Source: Pseudanabaena yagii GIHE-NHR1
GTDB lineage: Bacteria; Cyanobacteriota; Cyanobacteriia; Pseudanabaenales; Pseudanabaenaceae
Direction: 5' to 3'
DNA: 64,000 nucleotides
NCBI RefSeq assembly: GCF_012863495.1
Contig: NZ_JAAVJL010000001.1
Span: 248,001-312,000 of the forward strand
This document shows positions 17,365 to 26,640 of this stretch, in pieces. The position numbers and the translations under genes are program-made. The first letter of the stretch is position 1, and every line of letters begins with the position of its first letter. The notes beneath the pieces were generated by a model that worked only from the letters and a program-made list of their open reading frames with translations, did not search any database and had not been told where the DNA came from.

Positions 17365-18462
17365 ATGCCAAAGCCTAAGACGAATCTCATCCTGAATTCC
17401 AAACCTCAATCACAAATTACCCTCAGCGAATACATCACCGCGATCGCATGGTCGTCTAATAGCAAATATCTAGCGGCGGCGACTGCTTCAGGAGAGATCG
17501 TCCTGATCGATGAGGCAAAGGCAGGGAATGACCTTGCTCAGAAACAAACGGAATTACAAGCACCAACGGAAATTTCTGTGGATTGTTTGGGCTTTTCCGC
17601 CGATGGGCGTTGGCTGGCGGCTGGGGGACAGGATGGGAAGGTGCGTGTCTGGGACTTGGCAGGAGCGCAACCTGCGATCGCCTCAACGATCGACCTTGGC
17701 AAAACATGGATCGAACATCTCGTTTGGCATCCTACCCGTTCCGAATTTGCCTTTGGCTTAGGGAAATATGTGCAGGTCTGGAGTGCAGAAACTCTGGATA
17801 TTGTGACTACTTTGCATTTTGAGCAATCAACGGTTTTAGCGATCGCATGGCATCCCAGTGGCGACTATCTCTCCGTTGGTGGTGATGGAGGGATTAAGGT
17901 TTGGGCGGCACAGGATTGGTATGAAGACCCTATTCTCTTTGAAATGCCCACTGCTGCGGCAAAGATGGTTTGGAATCCCTCAGGAGAATATCTCGTGGCA
18001 AGCACCCTTGATAATTTGGTGGTGGTGATGCAGTGGCTCGGTAAGGATTTTGATGCTTCTCCTTGGCGGATGCAGGGCTTTCCAGGCAAGATTCGCTACT
18101 TTGACTGGACAGCTAGTAAAACATCCCCCCTATTAGCTTCCTCAAGCGGTTCCGATGTGGTGGTGTGGGAAAAACATGCTGACTTAAATGTTGGTTGGGA
18201 AGGTGAGGTCATTAAGGGACATAACAACATTGTGGGCTTTGTTGCCTTTAAGCCTAAGACCGAAACCTTAGCATCCGCCGATGAAAATGGCAGAATCGCC
18301 ATTTGGAAAGATGCGAAGGACTGGGTACAGGCGCTTGAGACTCCGATGGGTGAGATTACAGCTTTGCAATGGCAACCACAGGGCAAAAAGCTTGCTGCGG
18401 CGAATGCTGATGGTCAGCTCATGCTTTGGACAGAATCATCACAGGGTAAGGGGTTTCGCTAA
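17365..18462 (+). CDS. WD40 repeat protein
   Basis: A 365-residue protein made almost entirely of WD40 units, about seven blades, for example WSSNSKYLAAATASGEIVLI, FSADGRWLAAGGQDGKVRVW, WHPSGDYLSVGGDGGIKVW and FKPKTETLASADENGRIAIW. It should form one beta-propeller acting as a scaffold for protein partners. There is no signal peptide, so it is cytoplasmic. The partner is unknown. Propellers like this are plentiful in filamentous cyanobacteria. Confidence 0.9.
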   Translation: MPKPKTNLILNSKPQSQITLSEYITAIAWSSNSKYLAAATASGEIVLIDEAKAGNDLAQKQTELQAPTEISVDCLGFSADGRWLAAGGQDGKVRVWDLAGAQPAIASTIDLGKTWIEHLVWHPTRSEFAFGLGKYVQVWSAETLDIVTTLHFEQSTVLAIAWHPSGDYLSVGGDGGIKVWAAQDWYEDPILFEMPTAAAKMVWNPSGEYLVASTLDNLVVVMQWLGKDFDASPWRMQGFPGKIRYFDWTASKTSPLLASSSGSDVVVWEKHADLNVGWEGEVIKGHNNIVGFVAFKPKTETLASADENGRIAIWKDAKDWVQALETPMGEITALQWQPQGKKLAAANADGQLMLWTESSQGKGFR

Positions 18463-18639
18463 AGCGATCGCTCTGGATGATTATGAAATATCCCCATAGT
18501 TCCAAAATCTCTTAGGGGCATTGCATTCTCGCAGAAGTTGATGATTTTACAGATTCCTTCAATTTGGGAATGCTCTGCCCTAAACCTCGCAACGCAGGGG
18601 CAAGCGATCGGTGAAGGCGAAGATGGTTAAGCGTTACTC

Positions 18640-18713
18640 AAGTAAAAAGGTAAAAGTAAAAAGTAAAAAAACATCTATTCCCAAACTTTTTACTTTTACC
18701 TTTTTACTTTTTC
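18640..18713. repeat. AT-rich inverted repeat between WD40 and NACHT genes
   Basis: AAAAAGGTAAAAGTAAAAAG (from about 18646) faces ACTTTTTACTTTTACCTTTT (about 18687-18709). It is a long imperfect hairpin that probably terminates the converging genes. Confidence 0.65.
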
Positions 18714-21272
18714 CTTGGCAACAGCATCGTTGCTTCGATTTCTTCGCGGACTTGTTTGCTGACGTAGCTGCGGTTCATGCACTCGACAAGGAGGAGATTG
18801 GCTTTGAAATACTTTGCAAGTAGTTGAACTTGTTCACCAGTAAACTTCCAATTGTGACAAATGTTGCGGTGGTCGATGCATAATTGGCGCAATTCACCTA
18901 TCCATTCTTGTCCGTTAGTTAGCCACCATTGAACGTTATGATTAGAATTCCTTTGCTTATAGGGTAATCTATCCTTAAGTGATAGTAGCTTTTGTTGCAA
19001 TACATCGTTACCCATATCACTAGCGAGTTTGAGTATGCCCTCAATATCAGGGGAATGTTCGCCTGATAGTTTGCTTGCGCTAGCCAGTTTGCTGTCAAGG
19101 TTGAGGTCGGAGTTAAGTTTGATGGAATCAGAAGTGCTTACTATAGAGGCAAGCCATGTGCCATCGGGGGCACTGACAGCAAGCATGGAATTGTTATCAT
19201 TCCATGTGCTGCCATTGGGTACTCTGACAACAATAGTGGAATCGCCATTATCATTAAGCACAAGGATGGATTCGGGGGCGTGGAAAGCGCGGCTTTTGGG
19301 TCTATTGAACCCACTGCTTTGAGATCTGTTGAAACCGCTATCTTCGGAGCTATTAAAACCGCTATCTTCATGGCTATTGAGTCGCTTGACGAGGGCAACG
19401 ACACGTTCATGAACAATGGCGAGATTATGGTCGATAGCTAGGATTAGAGCGATGGCATAGTCAATGGCTATGTCTAGGGCATATAACTCAGATTCAAAGT
19501 AATAAGCTCTTACAGCAACCGTTTTATAATTTGTCTGAACTGAATCTGCCTTATGTTTTGCCCAAAGTAAAAACTTTTGCAAATTCTCATCTTCGGCTAA
19601 TATTCCATCAATCTGCTTTTTCAGCAATCGCCAAAAGTCATCTGAGCCTCTCAACATTTCTGCTGTCAATAAGAAAACTTCTTTCCATCGTGGATCGGTG
19701 ATATGCTACCAGCATCTCCCATTGACATTCCCGCACGATTTCTCGTGCCGTAAAATATTCTTGAAAAGTTAAATGTGAAAAGGAATAAATATTTCTTGCC
19801 CGTTCCACTAGCAGCCCATGATGGTGCTCGATTGTTTTTAGCACAACTTCAAGATCAAGGCTATGCGCGTCAGGATCGGATGAGGCTTTGGGAAGATTGC
19901 AGATATAGTCTTTAATTTGTTGTTGTAAATCCTCTTGTTGAAATAAATATTCCCCACTTACAAAGGAGCGAAAGGCGATTTTCGCAAGCATGTCTGCTTT
20001 GTCCTCAGAAGATAGTTTTTTGTATATTTGCTCCCCTCTAAAGTGCCTTGAAACATCTCTGTCAACATTACGTTTTTTATCCCACTGTTTTAGTAAAAAA
20101 CTTAAACATTCCTTGAGAAGATCAGATCGTCTTTCAGAAAGATTATTTTTTTCCTCAAAAACAAAACATAAAAACGTCAATAACAAAGGATTTTTCGCTA
20201 ATTCTTTTACAGATTTATTCTCTTTCAAATTCTTTAACAACCTCGCCGCTTTTGACGGACTTTTCTTCTGAAACCACTTATTTACAAACGTCAATATCTG
20301 TTGTTTGTCAAAATCAGCAATTTCCACGTCCGTAAACTTCTCAAACTGATAGTCCCGCGCTGCAATTCGACAAGTGATTACAAATCGATTGTTGAGCCAA
20401 TCCCTAGAAAATTTATCTATATCTTGCTTAACGCGTTGATCGTCTTCCTTTTTGACTTCATCTAATCCATCCAACAAGATCAAAGCTTTCCCATTTTCTA
20501 GCAAGCGTTCTACTGAATCTCGCGTCACCTTGCGCTGTTGCAACTCACTAAAAATATATTCCTGTAACGATGGTTCGCCCCTAGTTTCGGCATAAACTTT
20601 CAGAGTCACAAAGATTGGCACAAGCTCCCCATGAAATTTTCCATTGAGGCAAGACATCGCCAAATATTTCATAAATGTAGTTTTCCCCGCCCCCGGTTTG
20701 CCTAATACAATCAGCTTTTGCAACTTATTTACCGCATCAAAACTCGTCACCCGTTTTTGATTTGTTCCCACTAAAAAGCGGTCAAAATGTTCGCGAGTAC
20801 AAACATCCATCACCTCGTCATATCCAATGCGTCGTAGTCCAGTCAGCTCTTTTATGATACTAACATCGGTATAAATACGAGCTAGATCAAGAGGTTGCGT
20901 CATATCCAACACTCTCATTGTTCCACAACACTCAGTAACATCCGCCGCGATTTTTTGCTTCACCTCTTGGACTAGGAGATCGAGATTGTCGTCAGGTTGA
21001 AGATCAGCTTTTACATTTTGCTTTTTCGCCTCTGTCTCTAACCAATTTCTCAACTTATTCGCCTTATTCGCGCCAGTACCCGTAATACTAAATTTCTTGT
21101 AAATACCAGTCTTGCGATTGCGGATTGCCTCAACTGTGACATGTAGTTGTTCCGATATCTCGCGATCTCCCTTACCATTGCCCCACCAAAGCAAAAACAC
21201 TTCTTCTTGTTCAGGAGACAACTCGTACTTACGAGCCAAATCAGTTAAGAAATTGCGAGGAAACATAGGCAA
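18704..21272 (-). pseudogene. NACHT-family STAND NTPase split by a 2-nt deletion
   Basis: The frame from 21272 (544 residues) and that ending at 18704 (321 residues) are parts of one gene. Seen in order: an N-terminal HTH like those of vMAP-type cyanobacterial proteins (YELSPEQEEVFLLWWGNGK), a NACHT NTPase with Walker A GKPGAGKTT (191-199) and Walker B ALILLDGLDEV (263-273), FTAREIV, then a helical C-terminal region. Near 19700 the frame goes astray (VAYHRSTMERSF); adding two bases there restores VAYITDPRWKEVFLLTAEML and gives exactly 857 codons. The C-terminal part has SGFN repeats (SEDSGFNRSQSSGFNRPKS). NACHT proteins include anti-phage sensors. The break makes this copy inactive unless it is phase-variable or a sequence error. 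Confidence 0.85.
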
Positions 21273-21744
21273 TCTGGCGATTAGATAGGCTTATCTTAAC
21301 CGAAAATTTAAGATGAACAAAACCTGTAGGGGTTCAGCATTTGCTCCACAATCTCAAAACCCATCACAGAGATATCACTCTGCAAATGCTGAACCCTCTC
21401 CGCTTTTACCGATAAATTTTCCCTGCGGTTTGAGAATAATCGATGCATATTCAAGGTTGAGGGCAAAACATTCCCGATTTAAAAAATTGTCCCTGCGATT
21501 TGAGATTAAGGGCAAAGCATTCCCGATTTAAAAAGCTCGGTAAATTTGTAAATTATTGCGGGAATGCTTTGCCCCTACAGCCTTTGATCTTTTTTGTGGT
21601 AGTGGAGGTAAGTTCTGTAACCCTGACTATGTAAGGAAATATGTAAGGCAATGTAAGGCTTGTAAGGCTATGTATGTGGAGTGACCTCCAAACCTAATTT
21701 GAGATTCTTGATATTGTCAAAACAACCAAAGGCAATTCAAAAAT
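21273..21744. repeat. Repeat-rich spacer upstream of the NACHT gene
   Basis: Two REP-like inverted pairs are visible: GGTTCAGCATTTGC with GCAAATGCTGAACC (about 21331-21344 and 21382-21395), and GGGCAAAGCATTCCCG with CGGGAATGCTTTGCCC (21510-21525 and 21559-21574). A near copy of the second left arm lies at 21461-21476. TGTAAGG then occurs four times at 21630, 21642, 21652 and 21661. No gene is seen. Confidence 0.7.
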
Positions 21745-21918
21745 ATGAATACTCAAAATCAAAAGCAAGTTACAACTCAAGCGATCGCCCAAAACAACAA
21801 CGCAGATAACCCAAACACCAATCCTGCATTTGTTAACGATCCAACCTTCTGGATTATTATCGCCCTCGCCTTTCTCTTTCGCGTCATCCTCGATCGCCCA
21901 TCTCCAACCAAAAAGTAA
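21745..21918 (+). CDS. 57-residue single-span membrane protein
   Basis: A short frame from ATG 21745 to TAA 21916-21918. Residues 1-34 are polar and asparagine/glutamine-rich (MNTQNQKQVTTQAIAQNNN...), then comes one membrane span (FWIIIALAFLFRVIL) and a basic tail DRPSPTKK. Composition and codon use look like real coding sequence, including an HIP1 octamer in frame. The function is unknown. A hairpin follows 17 nt later at the start of the solute-binding protein gene. Confidence 0.6.
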   Translation: MNTQNQKQVTTQAIAQNNNADNPNTNPAFVNDPTFWIIIALAFLFRVILDRPSPTKK

Positions 21919-21935
21919 ATGCTACTATTCCTATA

Positions 21936-21972
21936 GCAGTTTTCAAAGGATGCATACTCCTTTGAAAACTGC
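21936..21972. promoter_or_regulatory. Perfect 15-bp hairpin over a candidate start codon
   Basis: Arms 21936-21950 and 21958-21972 are perfect around a 7-nt loop. The left arm ends in AAAGGA and includes the first base of ATG 21950. If that ATG is used, both ribosome-binding sequence and start are buried in the stem; otherwise it is a spacer hairpin and translation starts downstream. Confidence 0.65.
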
Positions 21973-22891
21973 ATTAGCAATCCTCAATCAATTGTGGAGA
22001 TATGTGGGTGTGAGACAGATAGAAAAAGGCAACAAATCTCAAACTAATAGAAGGCAGTATCTAAATTGCTTAGCAGTCGTCTCATCCACGCTCACCATAG
22101 CAACACCGATCGCCTTATGGGATTTAGCAAATCCCCTCACTGCCCAACCACTCACCCATGCGATCGCCTCTAGTTCCAATAACAACTCCGCCATAAATTC
22201 AGACATCAATTCCCTAGATGCAATTCAGAAACGCGGCAAACTAATCGTGGGCATTAAGGACAACTTGCCACCATTGGGATTTCGCGATCGCAATGGCAAC
22301 TTAGCAGGATTAGAAATCGAACTTGCCCGTGAATTAGGTAAAGAGCTAAATATACCCGTCGAATTTGTCCCACTCAAAAATCGCGATCGCCTATCTGCAT
22401 TAGCCAATAATCAAGTAGATTTAGCGATCGCCCAAATTACCGTCACCACCAATCGCACACGCCTAGTTGATTTCTCCTTGCCCTACTACACCGATAGCAC
22501 CATCGCGATCGCCAAGCAGGGCAACACCCGTCAAGACCTCAACCAACCCATAGCGATCGCTGTTCTCAAAAATTCCGCATCCATTGCCGTGATCCAATCG
22601 CAATTTCCCAAGGCAGCAATTATTGGCGCGAATTCCTACGAGGATGGTCTAGCTGCCCTACAAGCAGGTAAAGTCAAAGCCTTTGTTGGCGATCGCAGCA
22701 GTCTCACCCAATGGCTCAAGGAACACCCCGAATATGAAATTATTGGTCAGCCCTTAGCCGTACATAGTTTAGCGATCGCCTTACCGCGTGGACTCCAGCA
22801 TTTAGACTTGCGCGATCGGGTCTTTGCCATTGTGGACAAATGGCGCAAAAGTAGCTGGCTCACAGACAGAGTAAAATATTGGGGATTGTAG
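21950..22891 (+). CDS. ABC transporter substrate-binding protein (amino-acid type)
   Basis: A family 3 solute-binding protein, about 313 residues from ATG 21950. After an unusually long n-region a hydrophobic segment (LNCLAVVSSTLTIATPIALW) acts as signal peptide or anchor. The binding domain is typical: GKLIVGIKDNLPPLGF, GNLAGLEIELARELGKEL, VDLAIAQITVTTNRTRLVDFSLPYY, and a second lobe SIAVIQSQFP with FVGDRSSL. It should bind polar amino acids in the periplasm. The start is uncertain: GTG 22004 or 22010, after GGAGA, would give a more normal signal peptide. No permease or ATPase gene lies beside it. Confidence 0.82.
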   Translation: MHTPLKTALAILNQLWRYVGVRQIEKGNKSQTNRRQYLNCLAVVSSTLTIATPIALWDLANPLTAQPLTHAIASSSNNNSAINSDINSLDAIQKRGKLIVGIKDNLPPLGFRDRNGNLAGLEIELARELGKELNIPVEFVPLKNRDRLSALANNQVDLAIAQITVTTNRTRLVDFSLPYYTDSTIAIAKQGNTRQDLNQPIAIAVLKNSASIAVIQSQFPKAAIIGANSYEDGLAALQAGKVKAFVGDRSSLTQWLKEHPEYEIIGQPLAVHSLAIALPRGLQHLDLRDRVFAIVDKWRKSSWLTDRVKYWGL

Positions 22892-22900
22892 ATAAATCCT

Positions 22901-22951
22901 AAATAGTTTGTGAAAGCGCAACCCTTTGGGTTGCGCTTTCACAAACTATTT
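22901..22951. repeat. Perfect 24-bp hairpin, TTT loop
   Basis: Arms 22901-22924 and 22928-22951 pair perfectly around AACCC-TTT-GGGTT. The left flank ATCCTAAATAGTTTGTG matches the 93-bp MITE-like elements at 42069 and 45396, so this is a shortened relative. Confidence 0.85.
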
Positions 22952-23025
22952 AATTAAAAACCAAGCCCAGTAAGGTTTTTCAAATGAAGAAATGGCGTAG
23001 CTATTTTTTCATTTGGTATAGATTG
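22950..23025 (+). repeat. Dispersed structured repeat, family E, copy 2
   Basis: The box AATTAAAAACCAAGCCCAGT is followed by a hairpin with arms CAAATGAAGAAATGGC and GCTATTTTTTCATTTG around GTA, then GGTAT. It is related to 1690-1797 and 24560-24645. Confidence 0.6.
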
Positions 23026-23090
23026 GAAACAAGCAAGTATGGCAGCTAGTCTATTTGTCTAGCCGCAAATCGCTAAAGGTATCGACAAAG

Positions 23091-24524
23091 ATGATTGTGT
23101 TTGAGGATGGTGCTGTGAAAAAAGGAATAAAAAAAGGTTTTGTAAATTTGGTTGCCTCTAGCCTCGTGCTATGCGGCGGCATGAATGCGATCGCCGCCCT
23201 TCCTTTCATGGTATCCACACCCGCACAGGCTCAATCCGACGAAGATACGAATATTCGTGTTTATAAATTAGCTAGCCCTGCGGTCGTCTCGATCCAAACG
23301 CAACGGGGTAATGGCAGTGGCTCAATTATTGATCCGACAGGCTTAGTTTTGACCAATGCCCATGTCGTGCGGGGTGTCACCACCGTTAATGTCATCCTCA
23401 GTGATAAGCGTCAGTTTCGTGGAACCGTGATCGCCAGTAGCCGTAACCCTGACCTCGCGCTAATTAAACTAGATGGAGTCACCACCAATCTGCCAACTGT
23501 TACCATCGCCACTTCCAATGGTATTCAAGTAGGACAGCGTGCCTTTGCGATCGGTAATCCCTTTGGACGCTTTGCAGGCACACTCACCACAGGCATCATC
23601 AGTCGCATCGATCGCGATCGCAAATTATTACAAACCGATGCCGCTCTCAATCCCGGAAATTCGGGTGGACCTTTGCTCAATAGTCGTGGGGAATTAGTGG
23701 GCGTAAACACCGCAATTTTTACCACCACTTCGACAAATAGTGGCATTGGTTTAGCGATCGAAGCCGATACTGTTAATCAATTTATAGCGGCAGCTCGTCA
23801 AGGTAGAGTCCCGAGTTCCGTCGCAAACCTACCTAACCCCAGCACTCTAACCTTAGATGGCAATCCGATTACCTCCACCCTCGGCACAAATGACAATACC
23901 TTGCCCGATGGCAGCTACTACAAGGCATATCAGTTTCAGGGTCAAGCAGGACAATCGGTAGTGATCGAGATGCGCGGTAATGGGATTGATCCCTACCTCG
24001 TATTATTCGACGCTAAGGGGCGCAAAATTGCCGAGGATGATGATGGTGGCGGCGGCAAAAATGCCCGTATTGCCATTACCTTACCTAGCACAGGCAAATA
24101 TACTCTCTATGCCAATTCCTATGAAGTCGGCGATACAGGTTCCTTTACCCTCTCAGGTCGCATCAGCAATAACTTCACAGCCGAGACAACAAGCGATCGC
24201 GATATCCTCTTACAAAAAAATGGCACTTTAGACGACAAGAGCCGCGTCTTAGCCAGAGATGGCAGTCTATTCGATACCTTTAGCTTTAATGCCCAAGCAG
24301 GACAAATCGTCCAAATCGATCTGGTCAGTTCCGACTTTCACCCCTATCTAGTCCTATTTGCCCCCAACAGCAAAGTTTTAAAAGAGAACAATGGCTTGCC
24401 AAGTCGTACCAGTGCATCGATTACCGTTGAGTTACCCTTTACAGGAACCTATCGCACCATCGTCAATGCCTTCGATCGCACAGGCAAAGGTACATACAAA
24501 CTAATCGTAAAGAGACTCAGATAA
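23091..24524 (+). CDS. HtrA-like serine protease with two PPC domains, no PDZ
   Basis: About 477 residues from ATG 23091 (a TTG at 23055 also opens the frame). The order is signal peptide (LVASSLVLCGGMNAIAAL ... PAQAQ), then a trypsin-like S1C domain with the catalytic triad visible in TNAHVV (His), NPDLALIKL (Asp) and GNSGGPLL (Ser). Two beta-sandwich PPC domains follow, each carrying the D-P/H-Y-L-V-L-F motif (GIDPYLVLFDAKG and DFHPYLVLFAPNS). HtrA/Deg proteases normally carry PDZ domains after the protease; here PPC domains replace them. It is expected in the periplasm or outside the cell. The CDS end forms the left arm of a perfect hairpin. Confidence 0.88.
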   Translation: MIVFEDGAVKKGIKKGFVNLVASSLVLCGGMNAIAALPFMVSTPAQAQSDEDTNIRVYKLASPAVVSIQTQRGNGSGSIIDPTGLVLTNAHVVRGVTTVNVILSDKRQFRGTVIASSRNPDLALIKLDGVTTNLPTVTIATSNGIQVGQRAFAIGNPFGRFAGTLTTGIISRIDRDRKLLQTDAALNPGNSGGPLLNSRGELVGVNTAIFTTTSTNSGIGLAIEADTVNQFIAAARQGRVPSSVANLPNPSTLTLDGNPITSTLGTNDNTLPDGSYYKAYQFQGQAGQSVVIEMRGNGIDPYLVLFDAKGRKIAEDDDGGGGKNARIAITLPSTGKYTLYANSYEVGDTGSFTLSGRISNNFTAETTSDRDILLQKNGTLDDKSRVLARDGSLFDTFSFNAQAGQIVQIDLVSSDFHPYLVLFAPNSKVLKENNGLPSRTSASITVELPFTGTYRTIVNAFDRTGKGTYKLIVKRLR

Positions 24525-24557
24525 GCAAAAAGCTTTGCTTATCTGAGTCTCTTTACG
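24506..24557. repeat. Perfect 24-bp hairpin using the end of the protease CDS as one arm
   Basis: Arms 24506-24529 and 24534-24557 are perfect around AAGC. The first 19 bases of the left arm are the last codons and stop of the protease gene, so the right arm is an inverted copy of coding sequence. Confidence 0.85.
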
Positions 24558-24559
24558 AA

Positions 24560-24645
24560 AGTGTACCAACACTCTTGTGAATTAAAAAACCAACCCAATC
24601 AGGATTAAAAACACAAAATGGCAATGCCATTTTGTGTTTTGGTAT
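24560..24645 (+). repeat. Dispersed structured repeat, family E, copy 3
   Basis: It has the AATTAAAAAACCAACCCAAT box, then a 16-bp hairpin (24608-24623 / 24625-24640, core ATGGCAATGCCAT) and GGTATT. The hairpin probably also terminates gatA. Confidence 0.65.
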
Positions 24646-26105
24646 TAAATTTTAGGTTGGCGCTTGTGCCATTCCGTTGACTGCTCGTAGCCATAGGCGA
24701 CTTGCAACAGCACATCTTCTCGCAACACGTTAGAGACCAGTTGGAGACCGATGGGCAAACCTTTGGAGTCAAAGCCGCAAGGAATACTAATTCCAGGTAG
24801 TCCCGCAAGGTTGACAGGAATAGTCATCAAATCCGATAGATACATCCCAAGTGGATCTTCAGTTTTACTGCCAGCTTGGAAAGCGGTAGTCGGAGCCGTG
24901 GGGCATACGAGGACATCGACTTGCTCAAAAGCTTTTTGGAAGTCTTGCACAATCAAAGTTCTGACTTTTTGCGCCTTCAGGTAATAGGCATCGTAATAAC
25001 CTGCGGACAGTACATATGTCCCAATCATGATCCGTCGCTTGACTTCCGCACCAAAACCTTGCTCGCGAGTATTCTCATACATACTCAGCAAATTATCGGC
25101 ATTTTCATCCCGCAAGCCATACTTTACGCCATCATAGCGGGCGAGGTTTGCCGATGCCTCAGAGGGAGCAATGATGTAATAGGTAGGTAAGCCATAGCGA
25201 AAACGTGGACAGGAAATTTCATAAACCTCTGCACCCATACTCTCGAAATGGGCGATCGCTTTTCTGACCGCAGCTTCCACTTCACTATCTAAACCTTCAC
25301 CGAAGGTTTCGGTAATTACACCAACTCTTTTGCCCTTGAGGGATTGAGTTAGATCAGGTGTTAATAAAGCAGCATAATCAGGAATTTCTGTCTTAATGCT
25401 TGTTGAATCCTTAGGGTCATAACCTGCGATCGCACCCAAGAAAATCGCCGCATCTTCAACGGTGTTAGCAAAAGGACCAATTTGATCGAGGGATGAAGCA
25501 AAGGCAACTAGTCCAAATCTGGAAACTAGTCCATAGGTAGGCTTTAGTCCCACCACACCACAATAGGAAGCAGGTTGACGAATCGAGCCACCCGTATCGG
25601 AACCTGTCGCAATTACACATTCACCACTAGAAACTGCTGCTGCCGAGCCACCTGACGATCCTCCTGGAACATAGTCTGTATTCCAAGGATTCGTAGTTTG
25701 GGCGATTGCTGAGTTTTCCGTTGAGCTACCCATCGCAAACTCATCGAGGTTAGTCTTACCAACCATCACGGCTCCAGCCTCACGCAATTTAGCGGTAATT
25801 GTCGCCTCATAGGGGGGCACAAAATTTCTGAGCATATTGGAGCCACAGGTAGTAGGCATTCCCTTGACACACATATTGTCTTTCATGCCAAGGGGGACAC
25901 CTGCTAATGCTGGTAAGGTCTCACCTGCGGCGATCGCAGCATCAATGACCTTTGCTTGGGCGATCGCCACTTCGGGAGTAACAGTGACAAAACTATGTAA
26001 TTTCGGTTCTAGCCGATCAATGCGATCTAAAAACTCTTGAGCAATTTCAGTTGCTGATCGCTCTTTATTGATTAAGGTTTGCCGAATTTGGGCGATCGAT
26101 GACAT
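24645..26105 (-). CDS. gatA: Aspartyl/glutamyl-tRNA amidotransferase subunit A
   Basis: A 486-residue GatA from ATG 26105. It is the amidase subunit that releases ammonia from glutamine to convert Glu-tRNA(Gln) to Gln-tRNA(Gln) in the GatCAB complex; cyanobacteria lack GlnRS. The amidase signature is complete: [13 protein letters not shown], the glycine-serine-rich [15 protein letters not shown] with catalytic serines, and [27 protein letters not shown] is near the end. A TTG two codons upstream is less likely as start. gatB and gatC are not in the window. Confidence 0.96.
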   Translation of the reverse strand: MSSIAQIRQTLINKERSATEIAQEFLDRIDRLEPKLHSFVTVTPEVAIAQAKVIDAAIAAGETLPALAGVPLGMKDNMCVKGMPTTCGSNMLRNFVPPYEATITAKLREAGAVMVGKTNLDEFAMGSSTENSAIAQTTNPWNTDYVPGGSSGGSAAAVSSGECVIATGSDTGGSIRQPASYCGVVGLKPTYGLVSRFGLVAFASSLDQIGPFANTVEDAAIFLGAIAGYDPKDSTSIKTEIPDYAALLTPDLTQSLKGKRVGVITETFGEGLDSEVEAAVRKAIAHFESMGAEVYEISCPRFRYGLPTYYIIAPSEASANLARYDGVKYGLRDENADNLLSMYENTREQGFGAEVKRRIMIGTYVLSAGYYDAYYLKAQKVRTLIVQDFQKAFEQVDVLVCPTAPTTAFQAGSKTEDPLGMYLSDLMTIPVNLAGLPGISIPCGFDSKGLPIGLQLVSNVLREDVLLQVAYGYEQSTEWHKRQPKI

Positions 26106-26250
26106 AAACAATCTGATGGGTTATTGGGCAGAATCCCAATTATAAAACCAAACCAGCTAATGCTAACGATAGGGTAATTTAACAATTTTCTGGACAAGTG
26201 CGGACAAAGCAAATACAATATATCCGCAAATTAAGGTACGTTCGCACCGC

Positions 26251-26640
26251 TTGGAGGTCATTATTCCTGAACCGCTAACCCTGACTGTGAGTTTACGAGG
26301 CAGCCGCGAAGTCAAGGACACCTATCAATTGATCCGCCTCACAGGTCTTCTCGACGCTTTTTCTGAGCCAGCCTTTAAGAAGGTAATTGGTAAGTGCGTT
26401 GAGGATGGACCTTCTAATGTGATTTTAGATCTGTCAACCATTGATTTTGTCGATAGCTCTGGGCTTGGGGTTTTGGTGCAAATGGCTAAAAAAACTCAGG
26501 GGCTGAGTGGCACTCTTCAGATTATTACCAATCCTAGAGTTACCCAAACTGTCAAACTAGTCCGCTTAGACCAATTCCTATCACTCCAGACATCAATTGA
26601 TGAAGCTCTGGCAAAAATTGATCAGCCCAAGCAAGGCTAG
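26251..26640 (+). CDS. STAS-domain anti-sigma factor antagonist-like protein
   Basis: A STAS protein of about 125-130 residues. The diagnostic serine motif is present (NVILDLSTIDFVDSSGLGVL). RLTGLLDAFSEPAF forms the first strand-helix, and LQIITNPRVTQTVKLVRLDQ ends the fold. Such proteins bind anti-sigma kinases or phosphatases and toggle by serine phosphorylation. The start is unclear: no ATG precedes the domain in frame. TTG 26251 overlaps the only Shine-Dalgarno-like GGAGG (26253-26257), which would suit the ATT at 26263 or a GTG further on. Confidence 0.88.
   Translation: MEVIIPEPLTLTVSLRGSREVKDTYQLIRLTGLLDAFSEPAFKKVIGKCVEDGPSNVILDLSTIDFVDSSGLGVLVQMAKKTQGLSGTLQIITNPRVTQTVKLVRLDQFLSLQTSIDEALAKIDQPKQG

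Noticed and set aside
21273-21744. Small RNA gene in the NACHT upstream spacer
   Set aside because: The inverted repeats are REP-like and no promoter-terminator pair frames an RNA unit.
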